DNA of 53,894 bases from Sanguibacter keddieii (GTDB lineage Bacteria > Actinomycetota > Actinomycetes > Actinomycetales > Actinomycetaceae), in NCBI RefSeq assembly GCF_001064145.1, contig NZ_JVOJ01000020.1, forward strand, positions 1-53,894, given 5' to 3'. The translations under genes and the position numbers were made by a program. Shown piece after piece: positions 35,538 through 44,900 of the stretch. Below the pieces are notes generated by a model. The model did no database searches and was not told where the DNA came from. It worked only from the letters and a program-made list of their open reading frames with translations. Numbering within the stretch: position 1 is the first letter of the stretch; each line of letters starts with the position of its first letter.

Positions 35538-37584
35538 CCGACGCGTCATCATCGCCCTCAAAGGACTGGGAGCGCTGGCAAACCACGGCGTCTACGACTT
35601 CGAGCGCGACCGCAACCAGCGCTTCAGCGCCGACATCGTCATGTGGGTCGAGACCGCCGGCACCGCCGACGACATCGCAGCCACCGTCTCCTACGCGGAC
35701 ATCGCCGACGAGGCCATGGCCGTCCTCACCGGCACCGCCGTCGACCTCATCGAGACCCTCGCCGAAACCATCGCATCGCGCGTCATGAGCCACGAGGGCG
35801 TCGTCGGCACCGAGGTCACCGTCCACAAGCCCGACGCCCCCATCGACCACCCCTTCGCGGACGTGTCCGTGACCGTGCGAGCGGGCCAGACCGACGCGAT
35901 GCCCCTGTCGCTGTCCCTCAAGGGCATGTACGAGGCCGAGGACGGCTCCGTCCTTACCGGCGAGATCGAGGCCTACGGCCGCGCCCAGGCCCCCAGCCCC
36001 GCCGAGCAGGAGCAGAGCGGAGCCCTGCCGACGCGTCGCGACGTGCAGGCCGCCCACGCAGCGCCCGCCCACGACGAGACGCGCCCCGAGCGCCTGCGCT
36101 CGCGCCGAGTCATCCTGGCGATCGGCGGCAACCTCGGGGACGTGCCCGTCAACCTCATGCACACGGTCGAGGCCCTGTCCTACATGGAAGGCTTCCAGAT
36201 CGACGACGTCTCGCCGATCATGCGCACCAAGCCCGTGCTGGCCCCCGGACAAGCCCCCCAGCCCGACTACTGGAACGCCGTCGTCGTCGGCTCCGCGATC
36301 GCGACCCCCGACGAGCTGTTCGCCCAGACCAGCCGCATCGAGCGCGAGCTCGGTCGCGAGCGCCACGAGCGCTGGGGTGCGCGCACCGTCGACATCGACA
36401 TCATCCAGATCGAGGGCCTGGCCTCCTCGGACCCGGTCCTCACCCTGCCGCACCCGCGCGCCAAGGAACGCGCCTTCGTCCTGGCACCCTGGCTCCTGTG
36501 CGACCCCGACGCCGTCCTCGAGGGCGTGGGACGCGTATCCGACCTGCTGGCCCACACCCCCGACCGCGAGGGCATCATCGACGCCGTCGACGACTGGCTC
36601 GAGGACCCTGCGGCCGTCATGGCCGACTCCGACCAGCTCCTCGCCCAGCGCGCCGAGCAGGCCAGCGCCGACATGCGCGAGCTCATCGAGGCCCTGACCG
36701 GCGAAATCAGCCAGGTCAGCGACCTCGTCACCCGCCCGGGTGAGCCCGCCCAGCCGGTTGAGATTCCCGCCGCCCACACGGTGATCGAGGACTCCGGCGA
36801 CGACGTCGAGGAGGCCGCGGACTCCGAGGCCGCCCCCGCCTCCGCCGAGGAAGACTCCGCCCCTCGCGCCAGCATCTGGAGCCGCCTGTCCGCCGTCCAG
36901 GATTCGGGCGAGGCCACGATCGCCGACGAGCCCGAGGTCAGCGAGCCCACGGCTGACGAGCCCGCGTCGCACGACGTCGACGTGCCCGAGGCCGAAGCCC
37001 CGGCTGTGGAAACCCCCTCCCAGGCTGACGAACCCGACGCGGACCCGCAGGCCGCAGCGCCGCAGGACGAGACCCCCGCGGACGAGGCCGCGACCGCCCC
37101 GGCGGTGCCCGGCCCGCCCCACCGTCAGCGCCGCCGTGCGGACGAAGCCAAGGCCTCGTCGCGCCCGTCGTGGCACCCCGTGTCCTCCGTGCCCGCCGAC
37201 TCTGCGGCAGGTCGCATGACCCGCAAGATCGGCACCGGCACCTACAAGCCGAGCGGGACTGAAAAGCCCCGCTGGGCACCCGTGTTCGAGTCCAAGCGCG
37301 AGGAGTCCCGCTCCAAGATCGCGCTGCCCGACTGGAACTTCTCCGTGGGTGCCTCCCACGACGTGCGCGTCGTCGACGACCGCTCCGGCCTGGGGCGCGA
37401 CGACGAGGCCCCCAAGGCCACCGTGCACGCCGACGGCCGCTCCACCATCCTCGCCCCAGGGCTGCCCGACAACACCCCCGTCGGCCCCATCCCCGAGGAC
37501 GAGGCCACTCACACCGGCATCCTGCGCCGCGTCGTCGTGCGGCCCACGATGACGGGCGCGATCCCCATCGTCAAGAGGCGTTAA
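35530..37584 (+). CDS. folBK: FolB-FolK fusion with long C-terminal tail
   Basis: This 684-residue bifunctional enzyme follows FolP in the same operon. TTG 35530 overlaps the folP stop. Residues 1-120 are dihydroneopterin aldolase (FolB: LANHGVYDFERDRNQRFSAD). Residues of about 195-350 are pterin pyrophosphokinase (FolK: AIGGNLGDVPVNL and RWGARTVDIDIIQ, then PHPRAKERAFVLAPW). Beyond these is a tail of about 330 residues not needed for either activity. It has a Glu/Asp/Ala/Pro-rich disordered part, then a basic and conserved-looking end (KIGTGTYKPSGTEKPRWAPV ... GILRRVVVRPTMTGAIPIVK). The tail ends immediately before the DUF3180 membrane gene and could anchor or recruit the enzyme; that is inference. 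Confidence 0.92.
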   Translation: MTNRRVIIALKGLGALANHGVYDFERDRNQRFSADIVMWVETAGTADDIAATVSYADIADEAMAVLTGTAVDLIETLAETIASRVMSHEGVVGTEVTVHKPDAPIDHPFADVSVTVRAGQTDAMPLSLSLKGMYEAEDGSVLTGEIEAYGRAQAPSPAEQEQSGALPTRRDVQAAHAAPAHDETRPERLRSRRVILAIGGNLGDVPVNLMHTVEALSYMEGFQIDDVSPIMRTKPVLAPGQAPQPDYWNAVVVGSAIATPDELFAQTSRIERELGRERHERWGARTVDIDIIQIEGLASSDPVLTLPHPRAKERAFVLAPWLLCDPDAVLEGVGRVSDLLAHTPDREGIIDAVDDWLEDPAAVMADSDQLLAQRAEQASADMRELIEALTGEISQVSDLVTRPGEPAQPVEIPAAHTVIEDSGDDVEEAADSEAAPASAEEDSAPRASIWSRLSAVQDSGEATIADEPEVSEPTADEPASHDVDVPEAEAPAVETPSQADEPDADPQAAAPQDETPADEAATAPAVPGPPHRQRRRADEAKASSRPSWHPVSSVPADSAAGRMTRKIGTGTYKPSGTEKPRWAPVFESKREESRSKIALPDWNFSVGASHDVRVVDDRSGLGRDDEAPKATVHADGRSTILAPGLPDNTPVGPIPEDEATHTGILRRVVVRPTMTGAIPIVKRR

Positions 37585-38064
37585 ATGAAACCCCTGTCGA
37601 TCACCTGGGTGACGCTGGTCGGCTTCGTCTGTGCCCTCCTCAGCTTCCTCGGCTTCTTCGCGCACATGCGCGCGGGAGGCACCCCCCTGATCGTCACGCC
37701 CGGCCCGGCCGTCGTCTTCGCGGTCGCGACCGCGCTCCTCATCTGGTCCGGCCTGGCGGTGCGCCGACTGCGCGCGAACAAAGACACGTGGATCGACGCG
37801 ATCGGCGCGATGCGCGTCGCCGTGTTCGCCAGAGCCAGCGCGATCGTCGGAAGTGCGCTCGCCGGTGTCCTCATCGGCGTCATGATCGTGTCCCTCACGC
37901 AGCTCGAGGCCTCGGCGATGGTCGCCAACGCGATCGCGTCGGGCATCAGCGGCCTGGTCGGTCTCGTCTGGACCATCGTCGCTCTCGCCGTGGAACGCTG
38001 GTGCGTGATCGACCCCGACGACGATGGATCGTCGAGCTCGCATAAGCGCAGCGCCGCCGCTTAA
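37585..38064 (+). CDS. DUF3180 family membrane protein
   Basis: This 159-residue protein has four hydrophobic segments (about 7-25, 38-58, 85-107 and 115-140). DUF3180 proteins regularly follow folK in actinobacteria, and the role is unknown. The ATG directly follows the folBK stop (TAAATG), so translation is coupled. Confidence 0.85.
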   Translation: MKPLSITWVTLVGFVCALLSFLGFFAHMRAGGTPLIVTPGPAVVFAVATALLIWSGLAVRRLRANKDTWIDAIGAMRVAVFARASAIVGSALAGVLIGVMIVSLTQLEASAMVANAIASGISGLVGLVWTIVALAVERWCVIDPDDDGSSSSHKRSAAA

Positions 38065-38155
38065 GCGCCTCGTGTGGGAGTCCTCTCGCGCGCGAAAGTG
38101 AGCGTGCCCCGAGCGTTAGTCGCTCCCCGATGTCGTGGGCCGGTATCGTGGACGC

Positions 38156-39076
38156 GTGGCTGACCAGCGTAAGAATTCCCCCCGGCGACCCTCACCCCGT
38201 CGCTCCGCGTCCGCATCCGGGCGCGCAGGCGACCGCGCCTCCCGTGCCGCAACGGGCGGTCGGGGAGCTTCGACGCGTGCGGCGTCTTCCGCCGGAGCCT
38301 CGACGACTAAGCGGGGGAGCGGGGCAGGCGCGCGTCGGCCCACGAAGGCCTCGTCGGGCGGTGGACGTCCGCCCGTGAACCTGTGGCCCCGGCGCATCAT
38401 CACCGGCCTGGGACTGATCCTCATCCTCGCGCTCATCGTGTGGGGGATCGTCGCCGCCGTGCGCGCCATCGCGGGAGCCTTCAGCGCAGGTCCCACGCCC
38501 CAGTCAACCCCGCAGTCCGTCGTCCAGTCCGGGGCCCTCGACACCTCCGGATACACGCTCAAGGGCGGTCAGGAGGCCACCGCCGACGGCCTGCTCACCG
38601 ACGGCACCACGATCGACATTCCCGCCTGCCTGGACCGCGACATCACGGCCACCGCGAAGGCGAGCTCCGTGGCTTCTGGTTCCGCAATGCCCGTGACGCT
38701 CACGCTGGAAAACCGCGGTTCGGTCGCCTGCTCGACGTCGCTGACGCGCTTCAATCTGGCGGTGACGACCGGCGACCACCAGGTCTACGACTCCTCGCGC
38801 TGCGCCGACAGCCAGCAGTCCTCCACGACGCTGCTGCTGCGCCCGGGCGCCACCTGGTCCGGCACGCTGCGCTGGGATGGATACGTGTACACGAACGGCT
38901 GCACGGCTCCCGCGGGCGGCGCGAGCGCGGCTGCGGCCGGCACCTACAAGGTCGCTGTCACGATGGGGACGCGCGAAGTCGGATCGACCGTCGTCGACGT
39001 GACGCCTGCGCCCACCCCCGCCCCCCAGTCGGGAGCGCAGTCGGGCACCCAGTTGGGCGCGCAGTCGGGCCGCTAG
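38156..39076 (+). CDS. Single-pass membrane protein with Ser/Ala/Arg-rich cytosolic domain
   Basis: GTG 38156 (MADQRKNSPRRP...) is favoured over an earlier in-frame start because TATCGT lies just upstream, as in leaderless genes. The product has about 306 residues: a basic low-complexity cytosolic region (about 1-72), one membrane segment (RIITGLGLILILALIVWGIV), then an outer domain of about 200 residues. The domain has VTLTLENRGSVACSTSL and two further cysteines (DSSRCADSQQ and TNGCTAP), a pattern like DUF4232-type beta-sandwich domains. The end repeats QSGAQSGTQLGAQSG. Function unknown. It faces disA tail to tail. Confidence 0.65.
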   Translation: MADQRKNSPRRPSPRRSASASGRAGDRASRAATGGRGASTRAASSAGASTTKRGSGAGARRPTKASSGGGRPPVNLWPRRIITGLGLILILALIVWGIVAAVRAIAGAFSAGPTPQSTPQSVVQSGALDTSGYTLKGGQEATADGLLTDGTTIDIPACLDRDITATAKASSVASGSAMPVTLTLENRGSVACSTSLTRFNLAVTTGDHQVYDSSRCADSQQSSTTLLLRPGATWSGTLRWDGYVYTNGCTAPAGGASAAAAGTYKVAVTMGTREVGSTVVDVTPAPTPAPQSGAQSGTQLGAQSGR

Positions 39077-39097
39077 GGGCTAGCGGCCGCCGAGCGG

Positions 39098-40168
39098 CTA
39101 CCAGCCGACGATGCCGGCGCTGACGGCCTGAGTCTGATGGGCCAGGTTCTCCTTGATAAGCTTCGCCCGGTAGGGGCCGATCCCCTCGAGCGCCTCCAGG
39201 TCCGAAACGGTGGCCGCGCGTAGCTGCGGCAGCGAGTTGAAGTGCGCGGACACGACCTTGATGGCGCTCCACGACAGGTGCGGCACCAGGGACAGGGCAC
39301 GCACGCCGCGCGGAGTGATCTCGCGATCCAGGTCCGTGACCTCGTACACGTCCAGGCCCAGGATGTTCGAAATCGCGGTGAGGTCCACGATCCGCTCCGA
39401 GCCGAGCGAAGACAGCTCGGCCTCGACGCGGGCCAGGTCGTCCGGGTTCGCGATGTAGTCGCGCATGACGAGGGCGCGCTCGGACGCGGAGCCGCGCACG
39501 AGGTCCTCGACCTGCAGGGCCAGCAGGCGGCCCTCTGAGCCCAGCTCCTCGAGGTACTCCGTGATCTCGGAGGTGATACGCCGGATCATCTCCATGCGCT
39601 GCATGACGGTGGCGACGTCACGCACGGTCGCGCTGTCGCGCATTTCCAGGATTGTGAGGGTCTGCAGGACCTCGTCGAGGCGCTGGCTGTAGCGGTCGAG
39701 CGTGTCGACGGCCAGGTTCGCGCGCGAGAGCAGGGCCTCGGGCTCCTCCACCAGGCGGTGCTCGGAGCCCACGTAGATGGAGATCATGCGCATGGACGCG
39801 GACAGGGACAGGACCGGCAGGTGGGTCTGGCGGGCGGTGCGCTGCGCGGTGCGGTGACGCATACCCGACTCGTCCGTGGGGATCGTCGGGTCCGGGAAGA
39901 GCTGCACGTTCGCCTTGCGGATGCGCCACTGGTCGGGGTCGATGATGACCGCGCCGTCCATCTTGCACAGCTCGCGCAGGCGCGCGGCGGTGAAAGCAAC
40001 GTCGAGGTCAAAGCCCCCCGAGCATATGGCCTGCACCTCCGGGGTGTACCCCAGGACGATGAGAGCACCCGTGTGGGAGCGCTGGATTCGTTCCAGTCCC
40101 TCACGCAGAGGCGTGCCGGGCGCGACTGCGCGCAGTGCGTCACGAAGGATCGCTGCATCGGACGTCAA
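39098..40168 (-). CDS. disA: Diadenylate cyclase, DNA integrity scanning protein
   Basis: DisA makes cyclic di-AMP from two ATP and lowers synthesis on branched DNA. The 356-residue protein has the N-terminal DAC domain with DGAVIID (71-77) and RHRTAQRT (104-111), a long helical linker, and a C-terminal helix-hairpin-helix region (LEALEGIGPYRAKLIKENLA). It lies 36 bases after radA in the same direction, a pairing common in Gram-positive bacteria that links c-di-AMP to recombination. I found no c-di-AMP riboswitch elsewhere in the window. Confidence 0.95.
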   Translation of the reverse strand: MTSDAAILRDALRAVAPGTPLREGLERIQRSHTGALIVLGYTPEVQAICSGGFDLDVAFTAARLRELCKMDGAVIIDPDQWRIRKANVQLFPDPTIPTDESGMRHRTAQRTARQTHLPVLSLSASMRMISIYVGSEHRLVEEPEALLSRANLAVDTLDRYSQRLDEVLQTLTILEMRDSATVRDVATVMQRMEMIRRITSEITEYLEELGSEGRLLALQVEDLVRGSASERALVMRDYIANPDDLARVEAELSSLGSERIVDLTAISNILGLDVYEVTDLDREITPRGVRALSLVPHLSWSAIKVVSAHFNSLPQLRAATVSDLEALEGIGPYRAKLIKENLAHQTQAVSAGIVGW

Positions 40169-40204
40169 TGTGATTCCCTCCCAGAACAGTCGGTGTGATT
40201 CCTA

Positions 40205-41590
40205 TTATTGCGAGTCCGCCGGGAAAGCGACACGAATAGCCGTCGCCAGATCCGACACAGTAAACACGGTGATGCCGTCGACTCCCGACAGGTCCTCGCT
40301 GCCCTGGGCGGGCACGATCGCCGAGGAGAAACCCAGGCGCGCGGCCTCGGCGAGGCGGCGCTGGGTGCCCGTGCAGGCGCGTACCTCGCCCGTCAGCGAG
40401 ATTTCGCCGACTGCGACGAGGTCGGGGCGCGGGGGAGTGCCCTTGAGTGAGGACACGATGGAGATGGCCATCGCCAGGTCGATGGCGGGCTCGACCGTGC
40501 GTGCGCCGCCGACCGTGGAGACGTAGACGTCCGCCCCCGACGTGTCCGCGCCGATGCGGGCCTGCAGGACCGCGAGGATCATGGCCACGCGCGCGTGGTC
40601 CACGCCCGACGTGGTGCGCCGAGGCGAGCCGCCTGACGAGGGGGCGACGAGGGACTGGATTTCCGTGGGCAGCGGGCGGCGCCCTTCCAAAGAAACGGCC
40701 GCGCACGTGCCGGGTACGCCGCGCGTCGTGCGCGACAGGAACAGGCCGGAGGGATCGGCGAGGCCGTAGATCCCCGAGTCCGTCAGCTCGAAGCAGCCCA
40801 CCTCGTCGGTGGGGCCGTATCGGTTCTTCACCGCGCGCAGAAGACGCAGGCGCGAATGACGGTCGCCCTCGAACTGGCAGACGACGTCCACGAGGTGTTC
40901 GAGGACGCGCGGACCGGCGATGCCGCCGTCCTTCGTCACGTGGCCGACGAGCAGAGTGGGCAGGTCGGACTCCTTGGCGACCCGGATCAGTGAGGCCGCG
41001 ACCGCGCGCACCTGCGCGACGCCGCCCGCCCCGCCCTCGACCTGGGTGGAGGAGATGGTCTGCACGGAGTCGACGATGAGCAGGGAGGGGCGCGAGGCTT
41101 CGACGTGCCCGAGGACGACGCCGAGCTCCGTCTCATCCGCGATCAGGAGGTTCGGCTCGAGCGCGCCGATGCGTTCCGCGCGCCCGCGCACCTGGGCCGC
41201 CGACTCCTCGCCCGTCACGTAGAGGACGGGGCCGCGCCCGCCCGCCGCCGCCGTGCGCGCGGCCTTGGCGGCCACGTCCAGCAGCAGCGTCGACTTACCC
41301 ACGCCGGGTTCGCCCGCCAGGAGGATCACCGCGCCGGGAACGATGCCGCCGCCGAGAACACGGTCCAGCTCGCCCACGCCCGTCGAGCGCGACGAGGCAC
41401 GCTCGCCGTCCACCTCGCCGATCGGCAGGGCGGGGCGGCGCGGGGGAGTCGCGGCCGCGCGCGGCCCGGCCGAGGCCTCGCCGGCTTGGTCGACGGTGCC
41501 CCACGCCCCGCACTCGCGGCACTGTCCCACCCACTTGGGGGAGGTCCACCCGCACTCGGAGCAGCGGTAGGTGATCTTCTCTTTCGCCAT
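40205..41590 (-). CDS. radA: DNA repair protein RadA
   Basis: RadA is a RecA-like ATPase that helps process recombination intermediates. The 461-residue protein has an N-terminal zinc finger with Cys10, Cys13, Cys24 and Cys27. Walker A GEPGVGKST lies at about 93-101, the RadA-specific KNRYG (KNRFG) motif at about 253, and a C-terminal Lon-like domain (GADVYVSTVGGARTVEPA ... VGEISLTGEVRA) follows. Full length for the family. Upstream (41591-41933) is an intergenic region that also serves the divergent surface-protein operon. Confidence 0.95.
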   Translation of the reverse strand: MAKEKITYRCSECGWTSPKWVGQCRECGAWGTVDQAGEASAGPRAAATPPRRPALPIGEVDGERASSRSTGVGELDRVLGGGIVPGAVILLAGEPGVGKSTLLLDVAAKAARTAAAGGRGPVLYVTGEESAAQVRGRAERIGALEPNLLIADETELGVVLGHVEASRPSLLIVDSVQTISSTQVEGGAGGVAQVRAVAASLIRVAKESDLPTLLVGHVTKDGGIAGPRVLEHLVDVVCQFEGDRHSRLRLLRAVKNRYGPTDEVGCFELTDSGIYGLADPSGLFLSRTTRGVPGTCAAVSLEGRRPLPTEIQSLVAPSSGGSPRRTTSGVDHARVAMILAVLQARIGADTSGADVYVSTVGGARTVEPAIDLAMAISIVSSLKGTPPRPDLVAVGEISLTGEVRACTGTQRRLAEAARLGFSSAIVPAQGSEDLSGVDGITVFTVSDLATAIRVAFPADSQ

Positions 41591-41933
41591 GCACTCACCG
41601 TAACCCGGCCCGCCCTCATCTGCGGTTCCCGCGCCCGGGCGGGCACCGTGAGCGCGGCGTAGGGAGAGCGGATCGGGGAGGCGCCCCGGCCTCGTCGCAG
41701 AGGCGCGATAGCCTAAATACGCGACTGTGGTCAGGTTCTCGCGCGTGCCGAATGGCTACGCACCGCCGGGAGAACCCTGTTCGACAGGTCCCAGATTCCT
41801 CGGTACCTGTTGTTCTCCTCGGGGTTTATCCATAGGGTTGGTCGGTGTGTATCCTTGGGATGGTTGCCCATACCCTGTGCGGATACAGACAACGCCCCAC
41901 ACCAGTGCGCACATTGAGACTGAGGAAAGCCAC
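41591..41933. promoter_or_regulatory. Divergent promoter region of radA and the envelope operon
   Basis: There is no gene here. It contains an exact copy of the dispersed 14-mer (41683-41696) and a small palindrome CCTGTTCGACAGG. GAGGA stands before the ATG at 41934. Promoter elements are not clear enough to place. Confidence 0.4.
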
Positions 41934-44900
41934 ATGAACAAGGCGCGTCGATCGCGAAATACCTGGTCGAAGCGGATACCGGCGCTCGCCGTCCTATTGG
42001 TATCCGCGATGCTGTGCGTGCTCGCGGTCGTGTATCGGGGCGTCGAGGTCACCCAAGTGAGCGTCGACGACGGCGGCATTTGGGTGACGAACCAGGACCG
42101 CAAGCTCCTCGGACACCTCAACTACGACGCCCTCATGCTGGACGGCACGGTTTCGGTGAAGTCCGCGTCCTTCGACATCGGCCAGGAGGGCGGTGACGTG
42201 ACGCTGGGTGAGACCGTGAGCCGCACGGTCACCCCGGTGCGTCCGACCTCCTTCTCCCTCGGCCAGTCCGTCACCCTGCCCGACAACGCGGTCCAGGTCC
42301 AGGGCGGGTCCGTCCTGGCGGTCCTCGACCCCAACGAGGGCCTCCTGTGGGTCGGCAGCGCCAACGAGCCTGCCACCATGTCGCTCCTGCGCGAGGACGC
42401 GGTCGCCAACGACCTGAGCGACGGCATCGTGACGGTGTCGAACTCGGGCACGGTCTTCGCATACTCTCCCGGGTCCTCCAAGCTCGTGACACTGACGAGC
42501 GAGGGCCAGGCCTGGCGCGCCAAGACCACGGAGATCAAAGGCTTTACGCCGGCCGGGACGCCGACGATCACCGCGGTCGGCGACAAGCCGGTCGTCTACG
42601 ACCAGACCGGCAACAAGCTCGTCCTGCCCGGCGGCAAGGTGCGCGACCTGTCCGAGGAACACGTGAGCGGCGCCGTCCTGCAGGCCCCCGGCGACGAGGC
42701 CGCGTCGGTCCTCCTCGCGACCAGCGACGAGCTGGTGTCCGTGCCCCTGAACGGCAAGGCGATCGAGCGCCAGGAGGCCTCGGACAGCGGCCAGAAGGGC
42801 ACCCCCGCGGCCCCGGTCTTCCACCGCGGTTGCTCCTACGGTGCCTGGGCGGGCTCGGGCGCGTTCGTGCGCACCTGCACGGACTCCACGCGCAACCAGG
42901 CGCAGACGGTCTCGAGCCTGGCCGAGGCCTCCTCCGCCGTGTTCCGCACGAACCGTACGCGCATCGTCCTCAACGACGTCTCGACGGGCACGCTGTGGCT
43001 GCCCGACAAGAACATGGTCGTGGTCAGCGATTGGGACCAGATCCCCACCGAGGAGCAGGAGGAAGAGGACACTCCGACCCCCGACGATCGCGAGCAGGTC
43101 TCCGAGCCGGAGCACAAGGACAAGAACACGCCGCCCGAGGCCGTGGATGACGAGTTCGGCATCCGCCCGGGCCGCTCGACGCTGCTGCCCGTCCTCGACA
43201 ACGACTCCGACGACGACGGCGACGTGCTGACGGCGCGTGCGGTCACCAACCCCGAGTTCGGCTCGATCGTGCGCACGAGGGGCGGCCGAGCCCTGCAGAT
43301 CACGGACGTCCCCGAGAACATGACGAGCGGGTCGACGTCCTTCACATACGAGGCCTCGGATGGCCTGGCGGGCGCGACGGCGACCGTGACGCTGACGATC
43401 CACCCGTGGAGCCAGAACGAGGGCCCGCGCCAGCTCAAGCACCCGGTCATCAAGGTGGGTGCGAACGCGCAGGTCGAGTACAACCTCCTGTCGGACTGGA
43501 TCGACCCGGACGGCGACCAGTTCTACCTCAAGTCGGCGACTGCCCCCGAGGGCATGGCCGTGCAGTTCTCCGAGGACGGCACGGTCCAGATCCGTGACTT
43601 GGGCTCGGGCGCTGGCGTCAAGGCGATCGCCGTGACCCTGTCGGATGGCCACGCCGAGACCAGCGGCGAGCTGAAGGTGAGCGTCCAGGAGACGGGCAAC
43701 GTGCCGCCGGTGGCGCGCGCCGACTTCTACGTGGCGCGCGTCGCTGAGCCGCTGACCATCGACCCGATCGCCAACGACACGGATCCCAACGGCGACGCCC
43801 TGTCCCTCGTGGCGGCGGGCACGGCCCCGGCGGGCACCTCGGTCTCCGCTGACCTCTCGCGCGGCACGCTGACGTTTACGGGCTCGGTGCCGGGATCCTT
43901 CCAGTTCACCTACACGGTCTCCGACGGCCCGTCGACGACGGTCGGCGTCATCCGCGTCGACGTGGTCGACGATGACACGAACGCTCTGCCGATCGCCGAG
44001 GACGACCTGGCGGTCCTGCCCTCGGGCGGCGCCTCGCTGATCGCGCCGCTGGCCAACGATACGGACCCGTCGGGCGGCGTCCTCGTCGTTCAGTCGATCG
44101 ACGTGCCCGCGAACTCGGGCCTTGAGGTCACGCTCATCGAGCGCCACTTGCTGCGCATCACGTCGCCGGGCGGCCTCAACGATGTCACGACCTTTACCTA
44201 CACGGTCTCCAACGGCGCGGGTTCCGCGACTGCTCAGGTGAGCGTCATCCCGACGGATGCGCAGAGCGACGAGACCCCGCCTGAGACCACGCCGGACACG
44301 GCGAAGGTGCGCGCCGACGACATCGGCTCGGTGAGCGTCCTGTCGAACGACCGCTCGCCGATCGGTCTGACGCTGAGCCTGGACCCCGACGTGCAGGTCA
44401 TGACCGGCGCCGAGCTGGGCACGGTTTTCGTGACGGGCAACCAGGTGCGCCTGGCCGCCGGCTCCGAGGCCGGCGTGGTGCGCGTGGCGTACACGGCCGT
44501 CGACTCGGTGGGTAACCGCTCGACGTCGACCGTCACGTTCGAGGTCGTGGCCGCCTCTGCCGCGAACAGCGCGCCCGTGCCCAAGGCGCTCAACGCCTGG
44601 GCCGTGCAGGGGCAGATGACGCGCATCCCGGTGCCCCTGACGGGCATCGATCCAGACGGCGACTCGGTCGCTCTGGTGGGCATTGACCAGCCGCCAGCCA
44701 AGGGTAGCGTCGTGCTGGGCACGGAGTGGCTGGAGTACACGCCCTCCGACAATGCGACCGGAACGGACACCTTCTCCTACATCGTCGAGGACCGCCTCGG
44801 CGTGCAGGGACGCGCCCGCGTGCGCGTCGGCATCGCCCCTCCGGGCTCGCAGAACCACAACCCGACGGCCGTTCCCGACTCGGTGACGGTGCGCCCGGGG

